Shown: positions 7,403 to 15,592 of the stretch, one piece after another
Layout of the letters: each line of letters starts with the position of its first letter
Position numbering within the stretch: the first letter of the stretch is position 1
From: Cellulomonadaceae bacterium
GTDB taxonomy: Bacteria > Actinomycetota > Actinomycetes > Actinomycetales > Cellulomonadaceae
Assembly (NCBI GenBank): GCA_031256435.1
Contig: JAIRQO010000039.1
Location: 30,167 to 94,166, forward strand
Direction: 5' to 3'
DNA length: 64,000 nt
Notes under the pieces: generated by a model
What the model saw: only the letters and a program-made list of their open reading frames with translations
Told to the model about the DNA's origin: nothing
The model's database searches: none
Program-made: the position numbers and the translations under genes

Positions 7403-10054
7403 ATGACCTCCGAAACAACGTACGTGTATGACTTTGCGGACGGCAGCCTGGACATGAAGCCGCTGCTCGGCGGCAAGGGTGCCAACCTGTCAGAGATGAC
7501 GCGGATTGGCATCCCCGTGCCGGACGGCTTCACCGTCACCACCGCTGCCTGCGTGGCCGCCATGAAGTCTGGTGGCGAGTGGCCCGTGGACCTGTGGCCG
7601 CAGGTGGAAGCACACCTGGACGCTCTGGAAGCGCGCACGGGACGCACCCTCGGCGCCTCGGACAAGCCGCTGTTGGTTTCCGTCCGTTCCGGCTCCGTGT
7701 TCTCCATGCCCGGCATGATGGACACCATCTTGAACCTCGGTATTTCCGACGAGTCTGCGGGCGCGCTGGCCAAGGAGACGGGCAACGAGCGCTTTGCCTG
7801 GGACTCCTACCGTCGCTTTGTGCAGATGTACGCCGAAGTGGTAGAGGGCGCCCCGCCGCACATCTTTGAAGATGAACTCACCGCCATGAAGGCCGCGCGT
7901 GGCGTGGACTATGACACGGACCTCAGCGCTGATGACCTCAAGGAACTGGTTGCCACGTTCCGAAGGGTAGCCAAAGAAGCCACGGGCACGGACCTGCCCA
8001 CGGACCCGCGCGAGCAGCTCAAGCGCTCCATTGGTGCCGTGTTTGCCTCCTGGGACAACCCCCGGGCCAACATTTACCGCAACCTGAACAAGATCCCGCA
8101 TGACCTCGGCACCGCCGTGAACGTGCAGCAAATGGTGTTTGGTAACCGTGGTGACACCTCCGCCTCCGGTGTGGCGTTCACGCGCAACCCGGCCACGGGC
8201 GTCAAGGAACTGTACGGCGAGTACCTGGTCAACGCCCAGGGCGAGGACGTGGTAGCGGGCATCCGTACCGGCCACCAGTTGCCGGACATGGAAAAGGACC
8301 TGCCCAAGGCGTTTGCCGAGTTCACGGCCACCATGGACAAGTTGGAAGCCCACTACGGTGACATGCAGGACATTGAGTTCACCGTGGAGGACAACACGCT
8401 CTACATCCTCCAAACGCGTGCCGGCAAGCGCACTGCCGCCGCCGCCCTCAAGGTGGCCCGTGACATGGTGGAAGCCGGAACCATCACCAAGGAAGATGCG
8501 CTGCGCCGCATTGAGCCTGCTCAGCTGGACCAACTGCTGCACCCGGGCATTGACCCCTCGCACGGCGAAACCCCCATCACCAAGGGCCTCAACGCCTCAC
8601 CCGGCGCCGCCGTGGGCCGCGTGGTCTTTGACGCTGACACCGCCGCCGAATGTGGCGAGAAGGGCGAGAAGGTTGTTCTGGTCCGTTGGGAAACCACGCC
8701 CGACGATATCCACGGTGTGGTAGCCGCGCAGGGTGTGCTCACCTCGCATGGTGGTATGACCTCCCACGCTGCTGTTGTTGCCCGCGGGATGGGCAAGCCG
8801 TGTGTGGCCGGTTGTGGCGACCTCCGCATTGACACCGCCGCCAAGACGGCCACCATTGGTGACCGCGTCCTGACCGAAACGGACGTCATCACGCTGGACG
8901 GCTCCACCGGTGAAATCTATGACGGTGCCCTGAAGCTCACCGAAGCCCAAATCACGGATGACTTCCGTGAGGTGCTGGGATGGGCCGATGAGATTCGTCG
9001 TCTCGGAGTACGCGCCAACGCAGACACCGGACCGGATGCCGCCAAGGCTCGCGAACTCGGCGCTGAAGGCATTGGCCTGACCCGTACCGAGCACATGTTC
9101 ATGGCCCCGGACCGCCTGCCCGTGGTTCAGGAAATGATCCTGGCTCAGGACGAGGCTGGCCGCGGCGTGGCACTGGACAAGTTGCTTCCCATGCAGCAGG
9201 CAGACTTTGAGGAACTGTTTGAGGCGATGACGGGCCTGCCCGTGACGATTCGTCTGATTGACCCGCCTCTGCACGAGTTCCTGCCCAACCTGGTGGAGCA
9301 GTCCCTGGTGGTCCAGAGACTGGAAGACGCCGGAACCACCGGCGCCGAACTGGATGACGCCCGTGAACTGCTGGGCCACGTACGCCGCCTGTCCGAGGCG
9401 AACCCCATGCTGGGAACGCGCGGATGCCGCCTGCTCATGCTGTACCCGGAGATTGCCGTGATGCAGGTGCGCGCTATTGCTCGTGCCGCTGCTGCGGTGA
9501 CCAAGCGCGGATTTGAGCCGCACGTGGAAATCATGATCCCGCTGGTGGCGTACTGGCAGGAACTGGACACGCTGCGTCAAGTGGCGGAGAAGACGTGGGC
9601 GGAAGAGGCTCCCGAGGGCATTGACCGCACCATCGGAACGATGATTGAGTTGCCGCGCGCTGCGGTGACTGCGGATCAGATTGCGCAATACGCGGACTTC
9701 TTCAGCTTCGGCACCAATGACCTCACCCAAACCGGTGTGGGCATCTCCCGTGATGACGCTGAAGGTTCCTTCCTGCAGTCCTACATTGACATGGGCGTGG
9801 TTCCCACCAACCCGTTCGCTTCGATTGACCCAGACGGCGTTGCCGAACTGGTGCGCATCGGCGTGGAGAAGGGCCGCGGCGCCAAGCCCGGCCTGAAGAC
9901 GGGCGTGTGTGGCGAGCACGGCGGTGACCCGGACTCCATCACCATCTTCAACAAGATTGGTTTGGACTACGTGTCCTGCTCGCCTTACCGCATCCCCATC
10001 GCTCGCCTAGCCGCAGCCCGCGCTGTGCTCGGTGACACGGTCAAGGACGCGTAA
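7403..10054 (+). CDS. ppdK: Pyruvate, phosphate dikinase
   Basis: 883 residues, the full usual length. It interconverts pyruvate, ATP and Pi with PEP, AMP and PPi. Domain order: N-terminal nucleotide-binding domain (GGKGANLSEM at 23-32), central swivelling domain with GGMTSHAAVVARGMGKPC (catalytic His455, regulatory Thr453), and C-terminal PEP/pyruvate TIM barrel with GVCGEHGGDP (Cys836). His455 has the same number as in the Clostridium symbiosum enzyme. AAGGAGAAGG stands before ATG. It is co-transcribed with the regulator at 6398. It suggests PPi-linked glycolysis or reversible PEP synthesis. Confidence 0.97.
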   Translation: MTSETTYVYDFADGSLDMKPLLGGKGANLSEMTRIGIPVPDGFTVTTAACVAAMKSGGEWPVDLWPQVEAHLDALEARTGRTLGASDKPLLVSVRSGSVFSMPGMMDTILNLGISDESAGALAKETGNERFAWDSYRRFVQMYAEVVEGAPPHIFEDELTAMKAARGVDYDTDLSADDLKELVATFRRVAKEATGTDLPTDPREQLKRSIGAVFASWDNPRANIYRNLNKIPHDLGTAVNVQQMVFGNRGDTSASGVAFTRNPATGVKELYGEYLVNAQGEDVVAGIRTGHQLPDMEKDLPKAFAEFTATMDKLEAHYGDMQDIEFTVEDNTLYILQTRAGKRTAAAALKVARDMVEAGTITKEDALRRIEPAQLDQLLHPGIDPSHGETPITKGLNASPGAAVGRVVFDADTAAECGEKGEKVVLVRWETTPDDIHGVVAAQGVLTSHGGMTSHAAVVARGMGKPCVAGCGDLRIDTAAKTATIGDRVLTETDVITLDGSTGEIYDGALKLTEAQITDDFREVLGWADEIRRLGVRANADTGPDAAKARELGAEGIGLTRTEHMFMAPDRLPVVQEMILAQDEAGRGVALDKLLPMQQADFEELFEAMTGLPVTIRLIDPPLHEFLPNLVEQSLVVQRLEDAGTTGAELDDARELLGHVRRLSEANPMLGTRGCRLLMLYPEIAVMQVRAIARAAAAVTKRGFEPHVEIMIPLVAYWQELDTLRQVAEKTWAEEAPEGIDRTIGTMIELPRAAVTADQIAQYADFFSFGTNDLTQTGVGISRDDAEGSFLQSYIDMGVVPTNPFASIDPDGVAELVRIGVEKGRGAKPGLKTGVCGEHGGDPDSITIFNKIGLDYVSCSPYRIPIARLAAARAVLGDTVKDA

Positions 10055-10082
10055 GTAATACCAGGGCAAGGGCCCGGTTGGG

Positions 10083-10447
10083 TGGCTCCACCCCGTAAAG
10101 TTTCCACGCATCGCTCGGAATACTTTACGGGGGCCCCGGAGTAGAGCCAGGCGCACCAGCGCCGACGGTCGAAACCCCCACCGGACCCATTGCCGTCCCC
10201 GCAATGTTTCCACGCATCGCTTGGAATACTTCACGAGGGCCCGGTTGGGTGGTTGAGCCAGGCGCACCAGCGCCGACGGTCGAAACCCCCACCGGGCCCT
10301 TTGCCGTCCCCGGCCAACTCACCCGCAATTCCGAAGCACAACGGCGATTCCTGCGTGCATTAGTACATCCTTGCTCGGTTAGTGCCGCAGTCCATCGTCG
10401 AATATTGCACTGATCGACGAAACTTGCACTAACCCACCAGCCAGACA
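10083..10447. repeat. Repeat region A: tandem family A palindromes plus ~126-bp direct repeat
   Basis: This fills most of the 536-base gap between ppdK and the gene at 10591. A unit of about 115 bases occurs twice (about 10091-10202 and 10203-10316). Each holds a GTTTCCACGCATCGCT block and a family A palindrome, GGTTGAGCC...GGTCGAAACC (10141-10176 and 10251-10287). From 10322 to 10447 there is a stretch almost identical to 13605-13731. Its last part (10403-10437) contains two 19-base tandem units starting AGTGCAA on the minus strand. I see no credible protein gene here. Confidence 0.85.
10091..10132 (+). terminator. Hairpin after ppdK
   Basis: CCCCGTAAAGT (10091-10101) pairs perfectly with ACTTTACGGGG (10122-10132) around a 20-base loop, 36 bases after the ppdK stop. 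There is no U-run. The same block recurs imperfectly at about 10205-10240, so it is also part of the repeat array. Confidence 0.45.
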
Positions 10448-10590
10448 CCCAGACCCAGACGCGCCAGCGCCTGGCTCAACCGCCCGTGGGGGGAGGAATA
10501 CCTGCTCCGCCAAATACGCTTTGACGTTGCAGAGCGCTGCGAGTAAACGTTTACTAAAATGGTGACAAATCCGGACACAAGGGAGTCTCC

Positions 10591-13413
10591 ATGGATACGC
10601 GCGCTCACGTCAGCCACCCTCGCTCTGGGATGAGGTGTTCTAGTCACCACCCGAGTTCCCTGGATGAGAGTGCTCTGTACCTAGCCACTCAACACCCAGC
10701 CACGCAGCACCCAAGCGCACGACGCCACGTTCGCGTGGGCGTCATGGCGGGGATAGTGGCTACGGTAGTATTATTGGGCGGCCTGTTTGCCACCATGGCA
10801 ACCACGTCTGCGTGGGCTGGAACCACCCCTGCCAACGGCATAGCCGTTCAACCCCTCCCGGCAGGCGCTCTACGTCAGGTACCTGCATCGCTGCCCAGCC
10901 CTGCACCCACGCCATCTACGTGGCACTTCCGGGTTGATCGCGAGGACGGCAGTTCCACAGGTGGACTTCTCAACTCAGGCACCTACGCCAACTTCACCGA
11001 CATCTGGGATACCTTGCAAGCCGGAGATAAGGTCACCCTCCTTAGAGACATCAACTTCACCGGACCCATCTCCCTGACCAACCAGGGCGCCATCACCCTC
11101 AACACCAACGGGTACACGTTAAACCTCACGTCTAGCGGTGACACGCTCACCGTTTCCGAGAACTCGCAACTTACCGTAACGGGAACGGGAGCGGTGAATG
11201 TTTCCACTACGGGCACTGGGGCGGGCGTGGCTGCGGTCAGAGTCAGATCTCGCGGCGTGGTGACCGGCATTCACAATGTGACTGCACCAGATGGCGCATC
11301 GGGCGCTTGGGCCCTTCACGCTGAGGGCGCCCAGTCCGGCGTGAGCATCAACGGCAATGTGACCTCGGGATACTCCGTACACGCCAACACGGGAGCAACG
11401 GTGACGGTGGCCGGTTCCACCAGTACGTACTTTGGGCTGGACTCCAACGCTGGCACCATCATGGCCGGAGCGGTCACCGCCACCGTGCGTGGTCTGTATG
11501 CGGTAGCCGGTGCCACCGTGACCGCAGGACAGGTCACGCTTGGCTCACAATCCCAGGACGGGGAGGCGGGCCAGTTCTATGTATCCAACTCCCAGGTGAC
11601 AGCCCAGGCCATCACCGTGACCGGTGCCTGTGATGTCCTCGTGCATGACAAGGGGTCCCTCACGGTCACCGGCGCCATCACCGGAGCCCGCATCATAGAC
11701 GTAGCTCCCAAGGCAGTACTGAAAGCCGGGTCCATCTCTGGCGTGCATGAGCTTATTGTTGAGGATGCCACGGTCAATGTTCAGGGAAATGTGGCCTTTG
11801 CCCAGAGCGGCGCGTCGAGTGCTTCCAACCCAGCGCCTTGCGATCATAGCGCTACCAACCCATTGCTGTGCGCTGAAAGTTCCGCCAAGGTGTCCATTGG
11901 GGGTTCGGTCTCCTTCCCTCGCGCTGGGGACGTAACTGCCAACACTGGGGCAAGCCTTGCCGTGGGCAAAGATCTCTCCTGGCAGGTAGGCACTCTGGAT
12001 GTGTCAGACCCCGGGACCACCCTCTCCATCAAGGGTGTCTACAGGTCCACCGGAACGTCCTCGGGTAGCCACAGTTCCGTGATATACGTTGACCAGGGCG
12101 CCGTAGTAACACTTGGCTCCGCCTCAATTGTCCATGGCGTGATGGCTGCCTCCCGTGCCGCCCAGATCACCGTCAACGCGAACGCTGCCTTCACCGGCAG
12201 TGGAACCCTGCTGGCTCAGCAGGGTTCAGTGATGGTTCAGGGAAATGTAGATCTGGCCTCGTGCAAGGCTGATAGCGAGTCTGCGCCCATGGTATGCGCC
12301 GTTGCCATGAACGGGCACATCACCGTGAACGGGAATTTCACGGCACGCCAATCAGGACTCCTCTGGGCGTTTGACCCTACTCCACTATTTAGTGCCAGCG
12401 CCATCATGAACAGTCAACAGATTCCCCAGGGCGGGACCATCACCGTCTCCGGCCACACTTCATTGCCGGGTACCACGTGGTTAGGACTTGGACTCAACAC
12501 GGCTGGGGTGCCCATGTTGAAGCCAGCCACCGTCAAGTCAGTGACGCAGATGGCTTCCAGCACTACCAAGGCTGGCTACCTCACCTACGCCCAGGGCGGC
12601 TCCTCCATCTGGATTCGCCCCTTCCCGGTCACCGTGAACACACCGCGCATCCCTACCGCTATTTCCGTGGGACAGAAAGTGTCTGTGGCGTCCGGCACCT
12701 GGCCGGTGGGGACCAAACTCACCTATCAATGGTTGCGCGGCACCACCCCAATAGGCACCAACGCTGCCAGTTACACCCCCGTGGCCGCCGATGTAGGAAA
12801 GGTGCTCAGTGTCAAGGTCTCTGCGGTCACTCCCCCTCACCACGTGGCAGTCCAACCCCGTGTCTCCAACACAGTTACCGTGGCAAAAAGTCCGAGCCCC
12901 AGCGCACCCGTGGCGCCAGCAGTGACCGCCAAGACATCCACGTCTGTCACGCTGAAAGCTAACGCTCGCCATGAGTTTTCCAAGGATGGGGTCACGTGGC
13001 AAAGGTCTGGTACCTTCACTCGTTTAGCGCCGGGAACACGCTACTCGTTCCACCAACGTGTGAAGGAAACGGCATCCACCCACGCCTCTGCTAAGAGCAC
13101 CAAACGGACGGTTACCACCACACCTGGAACGTTCTCCCAGGGTAGGGTTTCTCTGTCCGGCACGGCAGGAGTAGGGAAGAAACTCACCGCCCAGGTGGCA
13201 ACCACCACCCGACCTTCGGCCACCCGGTATCGCTATCAGTGGTACCGCTCTGGCAAGAGCGGCGCAGTGAAAACAGTGGTGACTACAGCAAAGAAGAGTT
13301 ACTACACTCTGGTCAAGGCTGACGTGGGAAAGAAGATCACCGTCAAGGTGACCGCCATAAGGACTGGTTACACCTCCAAGACTTTCACAAAAACAACGGC
13401 CCGAATCTCCTAG
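10591..13413 (+). CDS. Large secreted beta-helix and Ig-like repeat protein
   Basis: 940 residues. The N-terminus is long, with a hydrophobic stretch at about 49-70 ending TTSAWAG, a plausible signal peptide. Residues ~130-690 are short Thr/Val/Gly-rich repeats (LTVTGTGAVNVST; ITVTGACDVLV) typical of right-handed beta-helix surface proteins. The C-terminus carries Ig-like modules with TYQWLRG...VAADVGKVLSVKVSA and YRYQWYRSG...KADVGKKITVKVTA, also present in the L,D-transpeptidase at 50290. There is no LPxTG or C-terminal membrane helix, so it is released or held non-covalently. GGGAG precedes ATG. The gene is flanked by long direct repeats (10240-10447 and 13463-13731). Adhesin or matrix role is inference. 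Confidence 0.8.
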   Translation: MDTRAHVSHPRSGMRCSSHHPSSLDESALYLATQHPATQHPSARRHVRVGVMAGIVATVVLLGGLFATMATTSAWAGTTPANGIAVQPLPAGALRQVPASLPSPAPTPSTWHFRVDREDGSSTGGLLNSGTYANFTDIWDTLQAGDKVTLLRDINFTGPISLTNQGAITLNTNGYTLNLTSSGDTLTVSENSQLTVTGTGAVNVSTTGTGAGVAAVRVRSRGVVTGIHNVTAPDGASGAWALHAEGAQSGVSINGNVTSGYSVHANTGATVTVAGSTSTYFGLDSNAGTIMAGAVTATVRGLYAVAGATVTAGQVTLGSQSQDGEAGQFYVSNSQVTAQAITVTGACDVLVHDKGSLTVTGAITGARIIDVAPKAVLKAGSISGVHELIVEDATVNVQGNVAFAQSGASSASNPAPCDHSATNPLLCAESSAKVSIGGSVSFPRAGDVTANTGASLAVGKDLSWQVGTLDVSDPGTTLSIKGVYRSTGTSSGSHSSVIYVDQGAVVTLGSASIVHGVMAASRAAQITVNANAAFTGSGTLLAQQGSVMVQGNVDLASCKADSESAPMVCAVAMNGHITVNGNFTARQSGLLWAFDPTPLFSASAIMNSQQIPQGGTITVSGHTSLPGTTWLGLGLNTAGVPMLKPATVKSVTQMASSTTKAGYLTYAQGGSSIWIRPFPVTVNTPRIPTAISVGQKVSVASGTWPVGTKLTYQWLRGTTPIGTNAASYTPVAADVGKVLSVKVSAVTPPHHVAVQPRVSNTVTVAKSPSPSAPVAPAVTAKTSTSVTLKANARHEFSKDGVTWQRSGTFTRLAPGTRYSFHQRVKETASTHASAKSTKRTVTTTPGTFSQGRVSLSGTAGVGKKLTAQVATTTRPSATRYRYQWYRSGKSGAVKTVVTTAKKSYYTLVKADVGKKITVKVTAIRTGYTSKTFTKTTARIS

Positions 13414-13462
13414 GCGTGGCGCAATCGCCCTCCAAGTACCCCTCGCAACCGGTGCATTGCCG

Positions 13463-13731
13463 GACCCGGTTGGGCGGTTGAGTCAGGCGCACCAGCGCCG
13501 ACGGTCGAAACCCCCACCGGGCCCTTTGCCGTCCCCGCGATGCCCGCAACTCCGAAGCACAACGGCGATTCCTGCGCCCCACCAGCCCACAAACCAGCAA
13601 CCCGCCCGCAATTCCGAAGCACAACGGCGCTCCCTGCGTGCGGCAGTACATCCTTGCTCGGTTAGGGCCGCAGTCCATCGTCGAATATTGCACTGATCGA
13701 CGAAACTTGCACTAACCCACCAGCCAGACAC
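13463..13731. repeat. Repeat region B: direct copy of region A
   Basis: In the same orientation as 10240-10447. It starts with CCCGGTTGGGCGGTTGAG, carries a family A palindrome (13476-13512), then CCCGCAAYTCCGAAGCACAA twice (from about 13552 and 13605), and ends with the same run to CCAGACACC at 13731. The 13605-13731 part differs from 10322-10447 at only a few positions. It occupies most of the 333-base gap after the beta-helix gene; no protein gene is supported. Confidence 0.85.
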
Positions 13732-13746
13732 CGAGGCTCACGGGGC

Positions 13747-14154
13747 TTACTCCTTCAGGCGTAACAGACTAACGGTTCCTGCCAGCGCCGTCACCAGCGC
13801 AACGAGTGAGCTTCTCGCCCCAGAGGCAATGAACTCACCCAGGCTCGGCAGCGAATCGCTGGGGATGGTGAACCGCGCTACAGCGCCGTGCGTTGCCACC
13901 ATGCCTACAACAATGAGCACCATGCTGGTCACCGCCGCAATGGCCAGTACCTGCGGGAAGCGGTAGGCCAGATATCCCACGGCAGCACCCACAATAAGGG
14001 CCGCGAGCACCCGAGCAACGGCACCGCCCGTCAGTTCACGCGAAGCGGTGGGCATCACCTGCGGATCAAACACCGCAAGGCCAGAAAACACCGTCACACC
14101 AGCAACAATGCCACCAAAGACAGACTTCCCAGTGACGTCTTTCAACAGTTCCAT
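13747..14154 (-). CDS. Small integral membrane protein of unknown function
   Basis: 135 residues from ATG 14154, chosen because AAGGGAGA lies eight bases upstream; the frame also allows 14160 or 14196. About four hydrophobic helices: SVFGGIVAGVTVFSGLAVF, VARVLAALIVGAAVGYLAY, VLAIAAVTSMVLIVVGMVA and SSLVALVTALAGTVSLL. The third and fourth are separated by a polar loop. It lies downstream of the LuxR-type regulator on the same strand, with a three-box element in its own upstream region. No family recognised. A role in immunity or signalling for the neighbouring peptide would be guesswork. Confidence 0.7.
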   Translation of the reverse strand: MELLKDVTGKSVFGGIVAGVTVFSGLAVFDPQVMPTASRELTGGAVARVLAALIVGAAVGYLAYRFPQVLAIAAVTSMVLIVVGMVATHGAVARFTIPSDSLPSLGEFIASGARSSLVALVTALAGTVSLLRLKE

Positions 14155-14271
14155 GATCATTCTCCCTTCGAGATAGCGGACCCTCAGGTGCCGCAAGTGT
14201 AGGTCAGTGCCTTACTGAAGTGACGGTACGCTGGTTATCCACGGCGGGAAACCCTGAAAATCGGTTTCATA

Positions 14272-14306
14272 CGTGGCCAAAAGAGGCATGGCCGCAGGTG
14301 GCCAGG
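14272..14306. promoter_or_regulatory. Three-box GTGGCCA element, copy 2 (putative operator)
   Basis: CGTGGCCA (14272-14279), GGCATGGCC in the middle, then TGGCCAGG (14299-14306), matching copy 1 box for box, including CGTGGCCAAA at the start. It lies 118 bases upstream of the membrane-protein start at 14154 (minus strand) and 3' of the regulator gene. Confidence 0.5.
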
Positions 14307-14348
14307 TGACACCAACTAGGATGGACGACGATGCGTTCGGAGGTGTTA

Positions 14349-15320
14349 TCAGGGGTGCGGGAGCCAGCCAAGGCGTTCGGCCCGGACCGCAAGTTCGAAG
14401 AGCGATCTTGCTCCGCAGCGGTCCGAGAGGTCAGCGATGATGCGCCGTAAGGTGCGCTTACTCAGCCCGGTGGCATGGCTAATGCCGTCATAGGTGTCGC
14501 CCATGGAAAACCTCTGGAGTACGTGCGCCTCCCTGGGGGTCAGAACCCCGGTCTCTCCTTCGCGTGGTAGCGGTTGAGCACCATCCCACACGTGGTTGAA
14601 CAGTGAAGCCAGGAGATCCACGATGATGGGATTTGTCACGTGGACTGCCGTGGGGCTTTCATGCTGATAGGAATCGACGATGATTGCCTCACCTCGGTCC
14701 GTCATGATGATTCTGGCAGGCGTAAACACGTGGGTTCGGATCTCCGCATCGTACGCAGATGTTGCTTGCGAGTAGCGGTGTACCTGAGGGGCTTCTGCGG
14801 CATCGGCGGGATAAATGGACAACTGTTGGAGTCCGCGTTCCAGCATAGGAATGTCCTCTGAGACGGCCGAAGCCAGTACCTCTGCTGTGGGAACGGTAGG
14901 GAGAACGTTGTGGACGAACATGCGTGCTCGAGCGGTCAGCCCCGCTATGGCGCTGATGATGGAATCACGCCCAACAAGGTGTTCCACATTGGGACTTTGG
15001 AGGTGGTGACCGCTCGCGGGATTCAGCTGCGCTACCGCCTCAGTCAGCACCGATGCATCATTCTGAAGCCTGGCAATGACAGCGGTAAGCGCCCGGATGA
15101 ACGTGGCCTCAGGATCCGGAGCCCGCACTGCTCCCGGCTGAGTCAACGAGGGCCGAACGAGGCCAAGCTCAAGCAATCCATCAACAATCGTCGCCATGTC
15201 CGTTGGCTCAACTGACCGATACTGCTCAGTCAACTCCGGGACGCTGACGGAATTCGCTCCAAGAATCGCTTTGTAGACTGCTCCGGCCGATACGTGCGTT
15301 CCCTCATGCTCGTCTCCCAT
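14349..15320 (-). CDS. TrmB-like / LuxR-type transcriptional regulator
   Basis: 323 residues. Residues ~12-60 resemble a TrmB-type winged helix (VYKAILGANSVSVPELTEQY...DGLLELGLV). The centre (~110-235) resembles the phospholipase-D-like sensor fold of such regulators (RARMFVHNVLP; RIIMTDRGEAIIVDS). Residues ~258-323 are a LuxR HTH (LTPREAHVLQRFSMGDTYDG; GLSKRTLRRIIADL). This architecture is common in actinobacterial regulators beside peptide and natural-product genes. GGAGGG abuts the ATG. It is divergent from the peptide gene at 15445, with a three-box element in the shared promoter region. Paralogue of the fragment at 1-254. Confidence 0.85.
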   Translation of the reverse strand: MGDEHEGTHVSAGAVYKAILGANSVSVPELTEQYRSVEPTDMATIVDGLLELGLVRPSLTQPGAVRAPDPEATFIRALTAVIARLQNDASVLTEAVAQLNPASGHHLQSPNVEHLVGRDSIISAIAGLTARARMFVHNVLPTVPTAEVLASAVSEDIPMLERGLQQLSIYPADAAEAPQVHRYSQATSAYDAEIRTHVFTPARIIMTDRGEAIIVDSYQHESPTAVHVTNPIIVDLLASLFNHVWDGAQPLPREGETGVLTPREAHVLQRFSMGDTYDGISHATGLSKRTLRRIIADLSDRCGARSLFELAVRAERLGWLPHP

Positions 15321-15341
15321 CCCTCCACCCTACCCACGGCG

Positions 15342-15377
15342 CGTGGCCACTTGCGGCCACGGCCTCAGGTGGCCGCC
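15342..15377. promoter_or_regulatory. Three-box GTGGCCA element, copy 3, in divergent promoter region
   Basis: CGTGGCCA (15342-15349), GGCCACGGCC in the middle, then TGGCCGCC (15370-15377), with the same layout as copies 1 and 2. It lies between the divergent regulator (start 15320) and the small peptide (start 15445). A further inverted repeat, GTGAC-N4-GTCAC, sits at 15398-15411. Confidence 0.5.
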
Positions 15378-15444
15378 GAAATCTCTGGACATTGGCCGTG
15401 ACGTGGGTCACAGTTATTGAGCGGTTCGAACAAAGGAGATCACC

Positions 15445-15576
15445 GTGCGCAAAGCCATCGCCCTCATCCTCGCAGCCCTCGCCATCATTGCCGGAGGTGC
15501 GGCAGCATCACCACACACCACCCCACCCCATCACACCGTGGTAGAAGCCTGCCACTGCAGCCACTGCTGGAACTAG
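15445..15576 (+). CDS. 43-residue secreted Cys/His-rich peptide precursor
   Basis: Too short for usual gene finders, but well supported. GTG 15445 is preceded by AAAGGAG at ideal spacing, the first ~21 residues are a compact signal peptide (basic start, LILAALAIIAGG core, AAA before Ser), and the frame ends at TAG. The mature peptide would be ~22 residues with five His, three Cys and a C-terminal Trp: it starts SPHTTPPHH and ends CHCSHCWN. It is divergent from a LuxR-type regulator and followed 16 bases later by a secreted hydrolase gene. It could be a signalling peptide, a metal-binding peptide or a bacteriocin; no family recognised. Confidence 0.7.
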   Translation: MRKAIALILAALAIIAGGAAASPHTTPPHHTVVEACHCSHCWN

Positions 15577-15592
15577 AATCAAGGAGAAAGAC

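Noticed and set aside
8597-9919. Long open frame antisense to ppdK (440 residues)
   Set aside because: Shadow of a highly conserved GC-rich gene; His/Gln/Arg-rich composition and no family match.
10125-10448. Minus-strand frame in repeat region A resembling another at 13483-13731
   Set aside because: The similarity is due to the DNA repeat itself; no start signals and low-complexity translation.
10591-13731. Composite transposon around the beta-helix gene
   Set aside because: Direct repeats are present but no transposase or terminal inverted repeats were seen.
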